Source: Alphaproteobacteria bacterium (lineage in GTDB: Bacteria; Pseudomonadota; Alphaproteobacteria; GCA-2731375). From it: DNA of 64,000 bases. Made by a program: the position numbers and the translations under genes. Below, one piece after another: positions 17,370 through 25,516 of the stretch. The first letter of the stretch is position 1. Every line of letters starts with the position of its first letter. The notes under the pieces were generated by a model, which was not told where the DNA came from, searched no databases, and was given only the letters and a program-made list of their open reading frames with translations. The stretch is from NCBI GenBank assembly GCA_021776235.1, contig JAJFGG010000019.1:1-64000 (forward strand), written 5' to 3'.

Positions 17370-18845
17370 TCAGTTGCCCTGGCCATCTGTATCGACGTAG
17401 GGGTCCTCGACCCTTGGCCAGTAGGGCGCTTCAAGCTTTGTGAACGCAATGGCAGCGAAATCCATGTTCAAGGTCCCGGGAGAGCTGGCATAGATCACTT
17501 CGGTGGCGATTGGCGCAAAGCCCGCATAGAAATGTTGCGAGGATTTGGCAACGATCAATTTCAGCGCCGAAAGATCCATACCGAACTGGGCGAAAGCGTC
17601 GGGGTGAAAGGTCTGCCCGCGAATGGAATTGAGCACCAGGTTCACATTCCCCTCGCCCCGCAACCAGACGGCATCGCCAATATTTGCCGTGACGCGGCCA
17701 AAGGGTTGAGATGCGTTTTCGATTATCCCTTCAACCTTGACATTGAGATCAATGGGCGCGCCGGATTCGCGGCAGCATTTGCCGCCAATACGCAGGTTCA
17801 ATTGCGCGCCAACCCCCGCTTCCTGGCAATGCCGTATCGCCATGGGGTCCCAGTAAAGGCCGCTGACGTTGTCCGTCAGGCCGGTATCGAGAATTTCCTG
17901 CAATAAAAAGGTGGAATCGGACGGCGCTCCGCCGCCCGCGTTGTCCGACACATCGGCAATCACCACGGGGCCGGCCAGGGCCGCCGCGCGCTGCAATGCC
18001 TCTTTGTAGGGAACAATTTCTGGCGCGGTCCGATGCCGCATTTCCCAGATTTCCTGCCCCAGCCGCCGGGCCAAGACGCCGGCCTTGGCCTCGTCCCCAT
18101 CCGAGATCACCAGCATTCTGGCGGTTGCGCAGGGCACGTCGCCCCAGGGGAAACCGTGCGCAAACGAGATGGAAAGAATACCGTTGCTGCCTTCAAGTTC
18201 CTGCATGCGGGCGACGAAGCTCTTCATGGGCTCGATGGGTGTGCGCCAGGTGCTGACCATGCGGCAGTCGTGCACGGCCATCACCGGGTTGGTCTTACCC
18301 AAGGCCTTGTCACGGCACAGATCGTACAGTTCCTGGGCCCGCTCGTGGGGATCGATATGGGGGTATTCCTTGAAAGTGATCAGCCCATCCGCCGCCGCGC
18401 ACATTTCCGGCGTGATACTGCAATGCAGGTCAAGCTCGCCGCCAATGACCGTTTGTGGTCCGGCGATCTGCCGGCAACGGCGCAGTAAGTCGCCCTCGCA
18501 ATCGTCGTAGCCGTCCGCGACCATAGCGCCGTGCAGAGCGATCAAAAGCATATCAACCGGCAGGGCAGCCTTTAGGTCCCGCAACAATTCATCGCGGTAT
18601 GCTTCGTACACCCTGCGTACGGTGGGCCCTGCCGGCTGTGCGAAGGCGGCAATGCTTTCCACCACTTCGCCGCCGTCGCTTTCCGCCCGTTCCCGCCAGA
18701 CATGCAGCGGCGCGGAATGGAGGTTCGGTGGGTGCCGGGTCGCATCACCGCGAAACAGCATGGTCTCCTGGTAATTCGCCATCCCGGTTGGGATCGGCGA
18801 AAAGGTATTGGTTTCCGTGCCAAGACAGGCAATGAAGACCTTCAT
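17370..18845 (-). CDS. M81-family metallopeptidase (MlrC-like)
   Basis: A 491-residue protein starting MKVFIACLGTETNTFSP, the signature of the M81/MlrC family. GGELDLHCSIT carries the expected zinc ligands, and the KEYPHIDPHERA and VIADVSDNAGGGAPSD blocks follow. The named member MlrC completes degradation of microcystin peptides, but most bacterial relatives probably act on other short peptides or amides. The ATG at 18845 is preceded by GGAGG at seven bases; the TTG two codons earlier was rejected. It faces the amine oxidase convergently and lies downstream of an FAD oxidoreductase gene, possibly in one operon. Confidence 0.87.
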   Translation of the reverse strand: MKVFIACLGTETNTFSPIPTGMANYQETMLFRGDATRHPPNLHSAPLHVWRERAESDGGEVVESIAAFAQPAGPTVRRVYEAYRDELLRDLKAALPVDMLLIALHGAMVADGYDDCEGDLLRRCRQIAGPQTVIGGELDLHCSITPEMCAAADGLITFKEYPHIDPHERAQELYDLCRDKALGKTNPVMAVHDCRMVSTWRTPIEPMKSFVARMQELEGSNGILSISFAHGFPWGDVPCATARMLVISDGDEAKAGVLARRLGQEIWEMRHRTAPEIVPYKEALQRAAALAGPVVIADVSDNAGGGAPSDSTFLLQEILDTGLTDNVSGLYWDPMAIRHCQEAGVGAQLNLRIGGKCCRESGAPIDLNVKVEGIIENASQPFGRVTANIGDAVWLRGEGNVNLVLNSIRGQTFHPDAFAQFGMDLSALKLIVAKSSQHFYAGFAPIATEVIYASSPGTLNMDFAAIAFTKLEAPYWPRVEDPYVDTDGQGN

Positions 18846-18877
18846 GGGCAATCCTCCCCTATCACCGCAAGGTGGTG

Positions 18878-20041
18878 TTAACCCGCGGCACCCGGGCCAA
18901 ACCGCGCCGGCGACAGGTCAGCCGCGATGACGCCGAATTCTTTCAGATCGGCCGGAACGTCACCGCCCGCGGCCAAGGCCGCGGCCACACGCCCCATGGA
19001 CGGTGCGGTTTGAATGCCGTAACCACCCTGCCCGGCCAGCCAAAAAAAGCCGGCGACCTTTGGGTCAAAACCCACGACTGGCGTTTTATCGCCAACGAAC
19101 GAACGCAATCCCGCCCAGCTGCGGATAATGCGGCGAATTTCCAATGTAGTCGCCGCTTGCAGGCGATCGACGGCAATGGCGATATCCAGCTCATCCGGTT
19201 GTACGTCGCAGGGCGCCATTGGCATTTCATCGGCCGGCGAACCCATTATCGCGCCGCTTTCCGAGCGGGCGTAAAATTCCTCGTCCGCATCGATAAAGGC
19301 GGGCCAGGCCGCGAAAGGTATATCGCCGGGCCCATCGAATAGAATGGCGGTGCGGCGTTTCGGCACCAGCCCGACACGATCCGCCCCGGCCAGGTCGGCG
19401 ATTTCATCGCACCAGGCGCCGGCCGCGTTGATCACGACCTTGGCGAAAATATCTTCGCCCCCGGTGCGAACGCGACAGGTGCCGCCTTCATGGGTCAGAG
19501 CGGTAACCCTGGCATCCTGGCGCAGCTGGGCGCCGCGCCCCCGGGCGCCGCGCAAAAAGCCCTGGTGCAGGGCGTTGACATCGATATCCATGGCTTCCGG
19601 CTCCAACACCCCGGCCGCGACATAGCCTTCGCGCAGCACCGGCACCAGTTCCCGGACCTCCCTACCGGTCAGGCGCTGCATAGTATCAAGATGCTCCGCG
19701 CCGGCGTCATAGGCCGCATCAAGGGCGGCCATCTGGTCATCACGGCCAACGAACAGGGCGCCGCGCGGAGTCAGGATCGGTGTCTCGGCAAAGCCATCGG
19801 GCGGATCGATCAGAAATCTGCGCCCGCCGGTTGTGAGGGCGCGGATCGGTGCGTTGCCATAGGCCTCTGTAAATAGCGCGGCCGAGCGCCCGGTGGTGTG
19901 ATAGCCAGGCTGGGATTCCATTTCCAGCATCAACACGCTGCCTTCCGCGGACAGGAAATAGGCCGCCGATGCACCGGCCATGCCGGCGCCGATAACAACA
20001 AAATCAAATATCTGGCTATGGGGTATCTTATCAGACGCCAT
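18878..20041 (-). CDS. FAD-dependent oxidoreductase (D-amino-acid oxidase family)
   Basis: A 387-residue DAO-family flavoprotein. GAGMAGASAAYFLS is the ADP-binding motif, TTGRSAALF the conserved second FAD block, and the C-terminal GQGGYGIQTAPSMG closes the FAD site. Such enzymes oxidise amines of amino acids or N-methyl compounds. An in-frame extension reaches 20143, but the ATG at 20041 puts the FAD motif at the usual distance from the start. It is upstream of the M81 peptidase with a 32-base gap, suggesting combined breakdown of peptides or amino acid derivatives. It is divergent from the disrupted hydrolase. Confidence 0.85.
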   Translation of the reverse strand: MASDKIPHSQIFDFVVIGAGMAGASAAYFLSAEGSVLMLEMESQPGYHTTGRSAALFTEAYGNAPIRALTTGGRRFLIDPPDGFAETPILTPRGALFVGRDDQMAALDAAYDAGAEHLDTMQRLTGREVRELVPVLREGYVAAGVLEPEAMDIDVNALHQGFLRGARGRGAQLRQDARVTALTHEGGTCRVRTGGEDIFAKVVINAAGAWCDEIADLAGADRVGLVPKRRTAILFDGPGDIPFAAWPAFIDADEEFYARSESGAIMGSPADEMPMAPCDVQPDELDIAIAVDRLQAATTLEIRRIIRSWAGLRSFVGDKTPVVGFDPKVAGFFWLAGQGGYGIQTAPSMGRVAAALAAGGDVPADLKEFGVIAADLSPARFGPGAAG

Positions 20042-20184
20042 GGGATTGTTGATCTCCGCCGCTCCCAGACCCCTTGTCAGGCAGCCGGTTCCACCATAAA
20101 TTTTCGCATGGAAAATGCAAGAAACGCGCCCGGCCCCGGCCATCGGTTTCAGCGCTCATTGAAATTTTGCAGCGGGTACGCGTC

Positions 20185-21252
20185 ATGCGCCTGATTACGG
20201 CACTCGACAAATTTCGCGAAAATGTCTCGGCCGAAACGGTTCTGGTGCGCAGGCGACGGTGGAAAATGATCGACACGGGAGGCGCGGGCCCGGTGCTGCT
20301 GATGCTGCCCGGCACATTGGGCAATGCGGATATTTTCTTCAAACAAATCGGGACGCTGGGCGGGCATCTGCGGATTATCGCCCTGGCCTATGCATTGATT
20401 GACGATGTGGACCTGCTGGCCGGCGATATCAATCGCCTGCTGCAAAGACTGGCCATCCCGCGCGCCAGCATACTAGAGCATTTCCGGGCTATTCTGGGTC
20501 ATTTGACCGTCCACCAAGGCCCCGTGGGTAGGCGTGGTTTGCCGGTCGATGTGGGACATCGTCCGAAAACCGCAACGCCGCCACGGGGCCTTGGTGGACG
20601 GCCTTCGGTGGCGACCCTAAGCCATTCGGATGCGTTGCGCCGCTAGCCCGATGTACCACATCGCGCTACGCGACGCGCCTACCCGAATGGCTTAAGGTCG
20701 CCATCAAATGACCCACAATAGCCCGGAAGTGCTCTAGGCTCGTCGTTCGGTGGTTTTATGGCCCAGGTATTCGCCGAGCGTTATCCGGCCCGGGTCGACA
20801 CGCTGTTCATCAGCAACTCGCTGACGGATGTCAGTCTGATCGCTCCGGCCTTTCCGCCCGCCGACGAACTGGCGAAGATGCCGCCCGGGGCCTTGCGGGC
20901 GCAAATCTCGGGCCAGATGGCCAACTGGGACGCACCGGAAAAAATCTTTGTCGAACTCAGGCAGCTTCTCTTGCGGGAGTTGGCCCGTAATCTGCCGCCG
21001 AGAGCGCCGAAACTACGTCTGGCAGCCCTTTTGCGGCGCCGCGTGCCGCCACTCCCAGCCGTGCCGGACAGTCGGATCGTCATCATTGATTGTCACGACG
21101 ATCCGCTGATCCCGCCCGCCGTTCGCGATGATGTCCGGGCGCGGCACCCCGCCGCCGAACAGCACAGCTTGCTCTCGGGCGGGCACTTCCCTTATCTCAC
21201 GCGAAGTGCTGCCTATAACGACATTCTGACCAAGCGGCTGTTGGCAAATTAG
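20185..21252 (+). pseudogene. Maspardin-like alpha/beta hydrolase, split by a palindromic element
   Basis: The 5' part (20185 to 20475) encodes LLMLPGTLGNADIFFKQI and ends RASIL. The 3' part resumes after the element as GSSFGGFMAQVFAERYP, holding the nucleophile elbow GSSFG, and continues to a late GGHFPYLT with the likely catalytic histidine. Joining ATACTA with GGCTCG restores one uninterrupted reading frame. The spacing and the sequence order resemble maspardin (SPG21) and related hydrolases. The net insertion is 261 bases, so the frame is kept, but the element brings a TAG at 20644-20646. The 3' half could start at the ATG at 20758, but without its core strands it should be inactive. Confidence 0.88.
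20473..20737. mobile_element. Complete family-B palindromic element (265 bp)
   Basis: Terminal inverted repeats of 34 bp (20473-20506, 20704-20737; two mismatches) are bounded by CTAG on both sides, and one CTAG equals the host target in the hydrolase gene. Hairpin 1 is 20507-20601, with perfect 21-bp arms (20507-20527, 20581-20601) and an apical CGATGT/ACATCG stem. The linker is CCTTCGG (20602-20608). Hairpin 2 is 20609-20703, with 21-nt arms with one mismatch and the same apical stem. Every base is thus accounted for as repeat, hairpin or linker. No transposase is encoded. Confidence 0.93.
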
Positions 21253-21261
21253 AAGACCGGC

Positions 21262-21816
21262 CTATTCCCGTTCCTTTTCGAAGGAACTCTCTTCCTTTGG
21301 AAGCTCATGGAGAAAAATTTCCTCGCAAATCCGACCCGTGAATTTTTCGGATAGGTCTTCTCCTGGGTTTGACGTGATTGCAAGGCCAAGTAGGCCGCCG
21401 CCTGCGTTCCCAACTTCGATATAGTATTCAGCCAACTTGGCTCCCTCCGGCAATTTTACAAGCCTGACGGAGCCCGCCATATTGGTAACGTCACCAACCA
21501 GCATGACGGTAACTGGATTAGCTTCCTTGAAGTTATCGATGCGAACGGCAAGGTCGATATCAGTGCTGCCCTTTGCGCATTGATCAAGACCTGCGGTCAA
21601 CGCTATCTGCACTTGAGCGGCCAGGTCAGGGGGCGCAGTGGGCGCGGCTATTTTGACGGTGATATTGCGCACATTCAGCGTTTTGACATCGATGCCGGGA
21701 ACGGGTTTTAAGGCTGTTACAGCCGGCACACAGGCGCCGAGCGTTAATGCGGCCAACGCCGTCATGGCCGCGAATTTGGCTTTTTTCGGTTTCGTAATGA
21801 AAGTTGAAGTTGCCAC
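21262..21816 (-). CDS. Predicted lipoprotein of unknown function
   Basis: A 184-residue protein with a basic N terminus (TKPKKAKF), a hydrophobic segment and the lipobox LTLGAC, giving a predicted lipid-modified Cys29. The mature domain contains TLNVRNITVKI and a DIDLAVRIDNF segment followed by hydrophobic VTVMLVGDVTNM and LLGLAIT stretches. The pattern resembles small outer-membrane lipoproteins of the DUF4136/DUF4410 kind, but I cannot assign a family. It is transcribed divergently from the secreted protein at 21924, with about 100 AT-rich bases between. It ends nine bases from the end of the disrupted hydrolase. Confidence 0.68.
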   Translation of the reverse strand: MATSTFITKPKKAKFAAMTALAALTLGACVPAVTALKPVPGIDVKTLNVRNITVKIAAPTAPPDLAAQVQIALTAGLDQCAKGSTDIDLAVRIDNFKEANPVTVMLVGDVTNMAGSVRLVKLPEGAKLAEYYIEVGNAGGGLLGLAITSNPGEDLSEKFTGRICEEIFLHELPKEESSFEKERE

Positions 21817-21923
21817 AGTTTTTTACTCGCCGGTTAGGGTACATTTACAAACTTGGAAGCTACAAGTATAGTATCGCATTAGCTAGTGTTTTTACGCGAA
21901 TTTATGCTTATGAGCGCAAGATA

Positions 21924-22916
21924 ATGAGTGTGGTTTTGTTTAGATTATCATTTTGCGTATTAATTTTCCTGGCGACTCTCCCATCATTTGCACCCAAGGC
22001 TGACCAGGCCAAGGCTCTAGATGATGGCACCAGCAAATCTGCTGGCATGCCGGCAGCGCAGGGAATAACGCCCGGTATGTCGGCGATCGGCTACCAAATA
22101 GAGGGCTTGGATCAATTTCAGGGCACGGCTTCGTCGATAACGGTTGCCTGTAGCGACGTGCAATATGGCTTCGATCATTCCAACTTGGTAGCGCAGCGCA
22201 CCATAGAGTCACTAAGACGCGCCGGCGTATCCGACAATTCGAACCTTACGCTCAGCTTCAAAAATGTCCGGATCGTACTTCATTGCCATGTCTCTGGATT
22301 TATCGAGAATTTTTGTATTGCCGAGAGCGAAATATCACTTGTCCTGAAGTATCCAAGCATAAAACAGGATGAAATTTCGCGGCAATACTCAAGCGACGCT
22401 TTAAGTCGGAGTCCGCCCGAACTCCGATGCTTGGAGGGGCCGAATGTGATCGAAGACGCCTTCATGGGTGCACTGGATGCGTTGCTCATAGATTTGAATC
22501 GTGACGTCAAGACCGTAAACTTCTTACGGGCCGATCCCTCCAAAAAAAGATCAGATGTTTCTAAAACCCCAATGGCGGCGCAATTGCCCAAATTTGCGGC
22601 ACCGGCTGATGTAAATGTCTTTCAAGGGCAATGGGAAAGTGCCGCAGTTCAATGTGGCATGGACGATTCAGGCTACAGTCGTCATATCCGGATCATGCTA
22701 AGCGTCGACGAAAATATCGTCAGAGGACACCTGCGACAATATAGCTTCTCTGACTCGAACGTGAGCGATGAGTTTTCATCTCCCGTTCCAGGTAATCTGG
22801 TTCTTCAGAAACAACTGGATCACGTAGACGGAGAGCTTTTTCTGAAATTCGATCGGGTCGCCACGACGGTGACCGGGTCTTTTGACGGTTGCGCGTTGTA
22901 CCTTTCGCGAAGATAG
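21924..22916 (+). CDS. Predicted secreted protein of unknown function
   Basis: A 330-residue protein beginning with a hydrophobic signal-like segment (VVLFRLSFCVLIFLATLPSF). The exported part has several cysteines (about eight in all) and no domain I recognise. The C-terminal third, from VFQGQWESAAVQCGMDD to FDGCALYLSRR, looks like a small beta-rich domain closed by cysteines. The codon use is AT-richer than the neighbours, with frequent ATA, TCA and AAA, which suggests transfer. An upstream in-frame start at 21804 would overlap the divergent lipoprotein gene and was rejected. The TAG stop coincides with the end of a truncated palindromic element. Confidence 0.6.
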   Translation: MSVVLFRLSFCVLIFLATLPSFAPKADQAKALDDGTSKSAGMPAAQGITPGMSAIGYQIEGLDQFQGTASSITVACSDVQYGFDHSNLVAQRTIESLRRAGVSDNSNLTLSFKNVRIVLHCHVSGFIENFCIAESEISLVLKYPSIKQDEISRQYSSDALSRSPPELRCLEGPNVIEDAFMGALDALLIDLNRDVKTVNFLRADPSKKRSDVSKTPMAAQLPKFAAPADVNVFQGQWESAAVQCGMDDSGYSRHIRIMLSVDENIVRGHLRQYSFSDSNVSDEFSSPVPGNLVLQKQLDHVDGELFLKFDRVATTVTGSFDGCALYLSRR

Positions 22917-23020
22917 GGCCTTTCCGAGCTATTCTGGGTCATTTGACCGTCTACCAAGGCCCCGTGGGCAGGCGCGGTTTGCAGGTCGATGTGGGACATC
23001 GTCCAGGAACCGCAACGCCG
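22913..23020 (+). mobile_element. Truncated family-B palindromic element
   Basis: These 108 bases align without gaps to 20473-20580 with about a dozen substitutions. They cover the left terminal repeat and hairpin 1 up to the base before its 3' arm, where similarity stops. The first tetramer reads ATAG in place of CTAG, and its TAG is the stop codon of the upstream gene. The right half of the element is missing. Confidence 0.85.
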
Positions 23021-23025
23021 TTCAG

Positions 23026-23049
23026 TGAGGCGCAGCAGAATTCGCCTCA
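23026..23049 (-). terminator. Stem-loop at the end of the bcr operon
   Basis: TGAGGCG (23026-23032) and CGCCTCA (23043-23049) form a perfect 7-bp stem that overlaps the ferredoxin stop codon. No T-tract follows on the minus strand, so it may protect the 3' end or act as a weak terminator. Confidence 0.35.
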
Positions 23050-23295
23050 GTTGCCCAGCGCTTCGAACTTGTCCATCAGTTCGTCTTCGCTTTCAACGAA
23101 GTCCGGGTTCTGTTCAATGCAGTTGACCACCGGACAGACCAGGCGACATTGCGGTTCGTCTTCATGGCCGATGCATTCGGTGCATTTGAAGGCGTCGATG
23201 GTATAGAAGGGATCACCGGCGGTAATGGCCTCGTTCGGGCACACGGGCTCGCAGGCATCGCAGGCGGTACAGGTTTCGTTGATCAATAGGGCCAT
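23047..23295 (-). CDS. 2[4Fe-4S] ferredoxin, YfhL/Alvin type
   Basis: An 82-residue ferredoxin. Cluster one has C9, C12, C15 and C19 (CxxCxxCxxxCP). Cluster two has C38, C41, C50 and C54, with eight residues between its second and third cysteines. That insertion and the C-terminal extension define the low-potential YfhL/Alvin group. It is the last gene of the bcr cluster, 24 bases after bcrD. In related organisms this ferredoxin carries electrons from 2-oxoglutarate:ferredoxin oxidoreductase to benzoyl-CoA reductase, and korAB lies just beyond bcrC here. An AAAGGAG ribosome site precedes the ATG. Confidence 0.93.
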   Translation of the reverse strand: MALLINETCTACDACEPVCPNEAITAGDPFYTIDAFKCTECIGHEDEPQCRLVCPVVNCIEQNPDFVESEDELMDKFEALGN

Positions 23296-23319
23296 GATCG
23301 GCTCCTTTCTCGAATAGGT

Positions 23320-24165
23320 TCAGGATGCTTTCGGCAGCGCGTCCAAATCGGCCAGTTTCTGATGGCGGAAGGCGCCCCAAAGAGCAGCGCCAATGGCGCC
23401 GGCGTGGATGGAGTCCGGATGGCTTTGCAGATCCAGGTCCATTTTTTGCGCCGCCATGCGTTCCGCCATGGTCGCGACCAGGCCGCTGTCATTGGCCAGA
23501 CCGCCCGTAACCAGGACCACGCCGTCGGCAACACGGGTTGACTTCAGCAGCTTGACCAGCCGGTCCGCCATAGAGGTGTGGATGCCTTTCAGAATGTTCT
23601 GGGTCGAAATGCCCCGGCTGACCATGTTGATCACATCCGTCTCCGCCAACACGGCGCAGATCGAACTGACGGCCTCCGGATCGTCGGCCTGTTGCGACAG
23701 TTCGCCGACTTCGTCCAGGGCGACGCCCAGATAACGGGCGATGTTCTCCAGAAACTGACCAGAGCCGGAGGCGCATTGGCTGGTCATCTTGTAGGTCAGA
23801 ACCTTGCCACGCTCGTCCACCCGAATAGCCCGGCCATGCAGCGCGCCCACATCCATGGCGGCCCGTGTTTCGGGCTGCAGATATATGGCGCCACGGGCAT
23901 GGGTGGTCATGGAATAAAAGTGTCCGGTGCGGAATTCAATATTCTCGCCTTCACCGGTGGTTGCCACATAGTCGATGTCGTCTTCCGTCAGACCCGCCTC
24001 GGCCAGCATTTCGTCATAACATTGACGCGCCAGTTCCATGGGCTCGCGGCGGCGAATGCGTTCCACCCGCTTGCACAGCCATTCGGGGTTCTCGCCGCCC
24101 TGGCTCTGAAACAGCGCTGCCTTTACGGCGCCGCTGCCAACGTCGATACCTGCCGTGATATGCAT
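23320..24165 (-). CDS. bcrD: Benzoyl-CoA reductase subunit D (ATPase/activase)
   Basis: A 281-residue ASKHA-fold ATPase. GIDVGSGAVKAA (7-18) is the phosphate-binding loop, C131 (SQCASGSGQF) and C170 (SSICAV) are the cysteines that hold the [4Fe-4S] cluster between two subunits, and VTGGLANDSG closes the nucleotide site. The length matches BcrD/BadG. With BcrA it hydrolyses ATP to drive electrons from ferredoxin to the BcrBC catalytic part, which reduces benzoyl-CoA to a cyclohexadiene-carbonyl-CoA. The start lies one base after the bcrA stop, so the two are translationally coupled. Confidence 0.93.
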   Translation of the reverse strand: MHITAGIDVGSGAVKAALFQSQGGENPEWLCKRVERIRRREPMELARQCYDEMLAEAGLTEDDIDYVATTGEGENIEFRTGHFYSMTTHARGAIYLQPETRAAMDVGALHGRAIRVDERGKVLTYKMTSQCASGSGQFLENIARYLGVALDEVGELSQQADDPEAVSSICAVLAETDVINMVSRGISTQNILKGIHTSMADRLVKLLKSTRVADGVVLVTGGLANDSGLVATMAERMAAQKMDLDLQSHPDSIHAGAIGAALWGAFRHQKLADLDALPKAS

Positions 24166-24166
24166 C

Positions 24167-25504
24167 TCAATGCTCCCCTGTTGACGTTTCAGGACTATCC
24201 ACCGCCCGGCGCGCGAAGGTAGCCGCGCCCAGAGCGCCCGTATAGATGGAGTCCGGGTCGATATTGATGGTCAGATCGCCATAGTTTTCCTTGATCAACT
24301 GCCGCAATGCCTTCACCGCCGCGCCGTTATTGGCGACGCCGCCCGTGAAGGTGAACTGATCGCGAATGCCGCCAGAGCGGGACAGGATCGACATGGCGCG
24401 CAGGATGATGGCCCGATGCAGGCCGGCCAGAATATCCTCCCGCGCCTCACCCAATGACAGACGGTCCCGCAATTCGGCGCCCGCGAATACGGTGCAGGTG
24501 GAGTTGATACGGACATTGCGGGTCGACTTCAGGGCCAAAGGCCCCAGTTCGTGCAGGCCCAAATTCATCTCGTCGGCGATATAGCCAAGATAGCGGCCGC
24601 AACCGGCGGCGCAACGGTCGTTCATTTGAAAATTCTCCACGATGCCGGCGGGATCCACCTGGATTGCCTTGGTATCCTGGCCACCAATATCCAGCACCGT
24701 CGAGGTGTCGGGATACATCACATGGGCGCCCAGGCCGTGGCAGAGAATTTCCGACCGAATGTGCTCTTTGGAAAAGGGCAGCCGGGCCCGGCCATAACCG
24801 GTGCCGATGACGTAGGTTTCCTCCAGGGCCACATCCAGAGCCGCCTTTACCGGCGCCCGCACCGCATCGGATGCCGCCGACAGATCCGCGAAGGCAACAA
24901 AAGTGCGGTCCAGGGCCCGCATCAGCTTGTCCGACAGGCTTTCTTCCGAAATGCGGTTCTCCACATCGATGATGGAGCGGTCATAGACATTCAAAACATA
25001 GTCAAACGACAGCTTGCTTGCCCCGGCGACCTCCTCGCCCACTGCCAGATAGCGTGAACCGGCAACATCGCGGAAAAAATCAGACTTGCGATTGGCGCCG
25101 GCCGCGAACTGTTCCGGCGCCTCGTCGTTCAGGCGGCGAAAGATTTCGGCCAGGGCTTCGTGCAGCGCGTCTGTGTCGGCGCCGAAACGATCTGGAGAAG
25201 CGTTGGCGGTGCAGGTTTGTTCCAGGTCCGCCAACTGCTCCAGGAACTGTACCAGGCGGAAATCCCGCACCAACTGGTCCAGGAAGTCGTCCAGGCGGCC
25301 GTCCAGGGCAGCCACCCCGTCCAGGCTCTGGCGGAACAAATGAAAGCGGGCGTTCAACAGCGCTTCCTGTTTGGCAACCTCGGCCGCCACGTCATAGTTG
25401 GAGCGGGAATTGGTGATGCCCCGGCCCAGAACCTGCAGTTCCTCGTTCATGACCACAGCCTTGGTGGTAGTAGAGCCCAGGTCGATGCCAATAAAACATT
25501 GCAT
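24167..25504 (-). CDS. bcrA: Benzoyl-CoA reductase subunit A (ATPase)
   Basis: A 445-residue ASKHA ATPase starting [18 protein letters not shown]. Residues about 50-165 are an extra helical insertion absent from BcrD, and this insertion is the hallmark of Thauera/Rhodopseudomonas-type BcrA/BadF as opposed to the Azoarcus-type enzyme. Cluster cysteines are C298 ([10 protein letters not shown]) and C337 (NSTCTVF); [11 protein letters not shown] and [10 protein letters not shown] bind nucleotide. It pairs with BcrD as the activase module of the heterotetramer. It is 12 bases downstream of bcrB, with GAGGATC before the ATG. Confidence 0.94.
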   Translation of the reverse strand: MQCFIGIDLGSTTTKAVVMNEELQVLGRGITNSRSNYDVAAEVAKQEALLNARFHLFRQSLDGVAALDGRLDDFLDQLVRDFRLVQFLEQLADLEQTCTANASPDRFGADTDALHEALAEIFRRLNDEAPEQFAAGANRKSDFFRDVAGSRYLAVGEEVAGASKLSFDYVLNVYDRSIIDVENRISEESLSDKLMRALDRTFVAFADLSAASDAVRAPVKAALDVALEETYVIGTGYGRARLPFSKEHIRSEILCHGLGAHVMYPDTSTVLDIGGQDTKAIQVDPAGIVENFQMNDRCAAGCGRYLGYIADEMNLGLHELGPLALKSTRNVRINSTCTVFAGAELRDRLSLGEAREDILAGLHRAIILRAMSILSRSGGIRDQFTFTGGVANNGAAVKALRQLIKENYGDLTINIDPDSIYTGALGAATFARRAVDSPETSTGEH

Positions 25505-25516
25505 GGATTGATCCTC

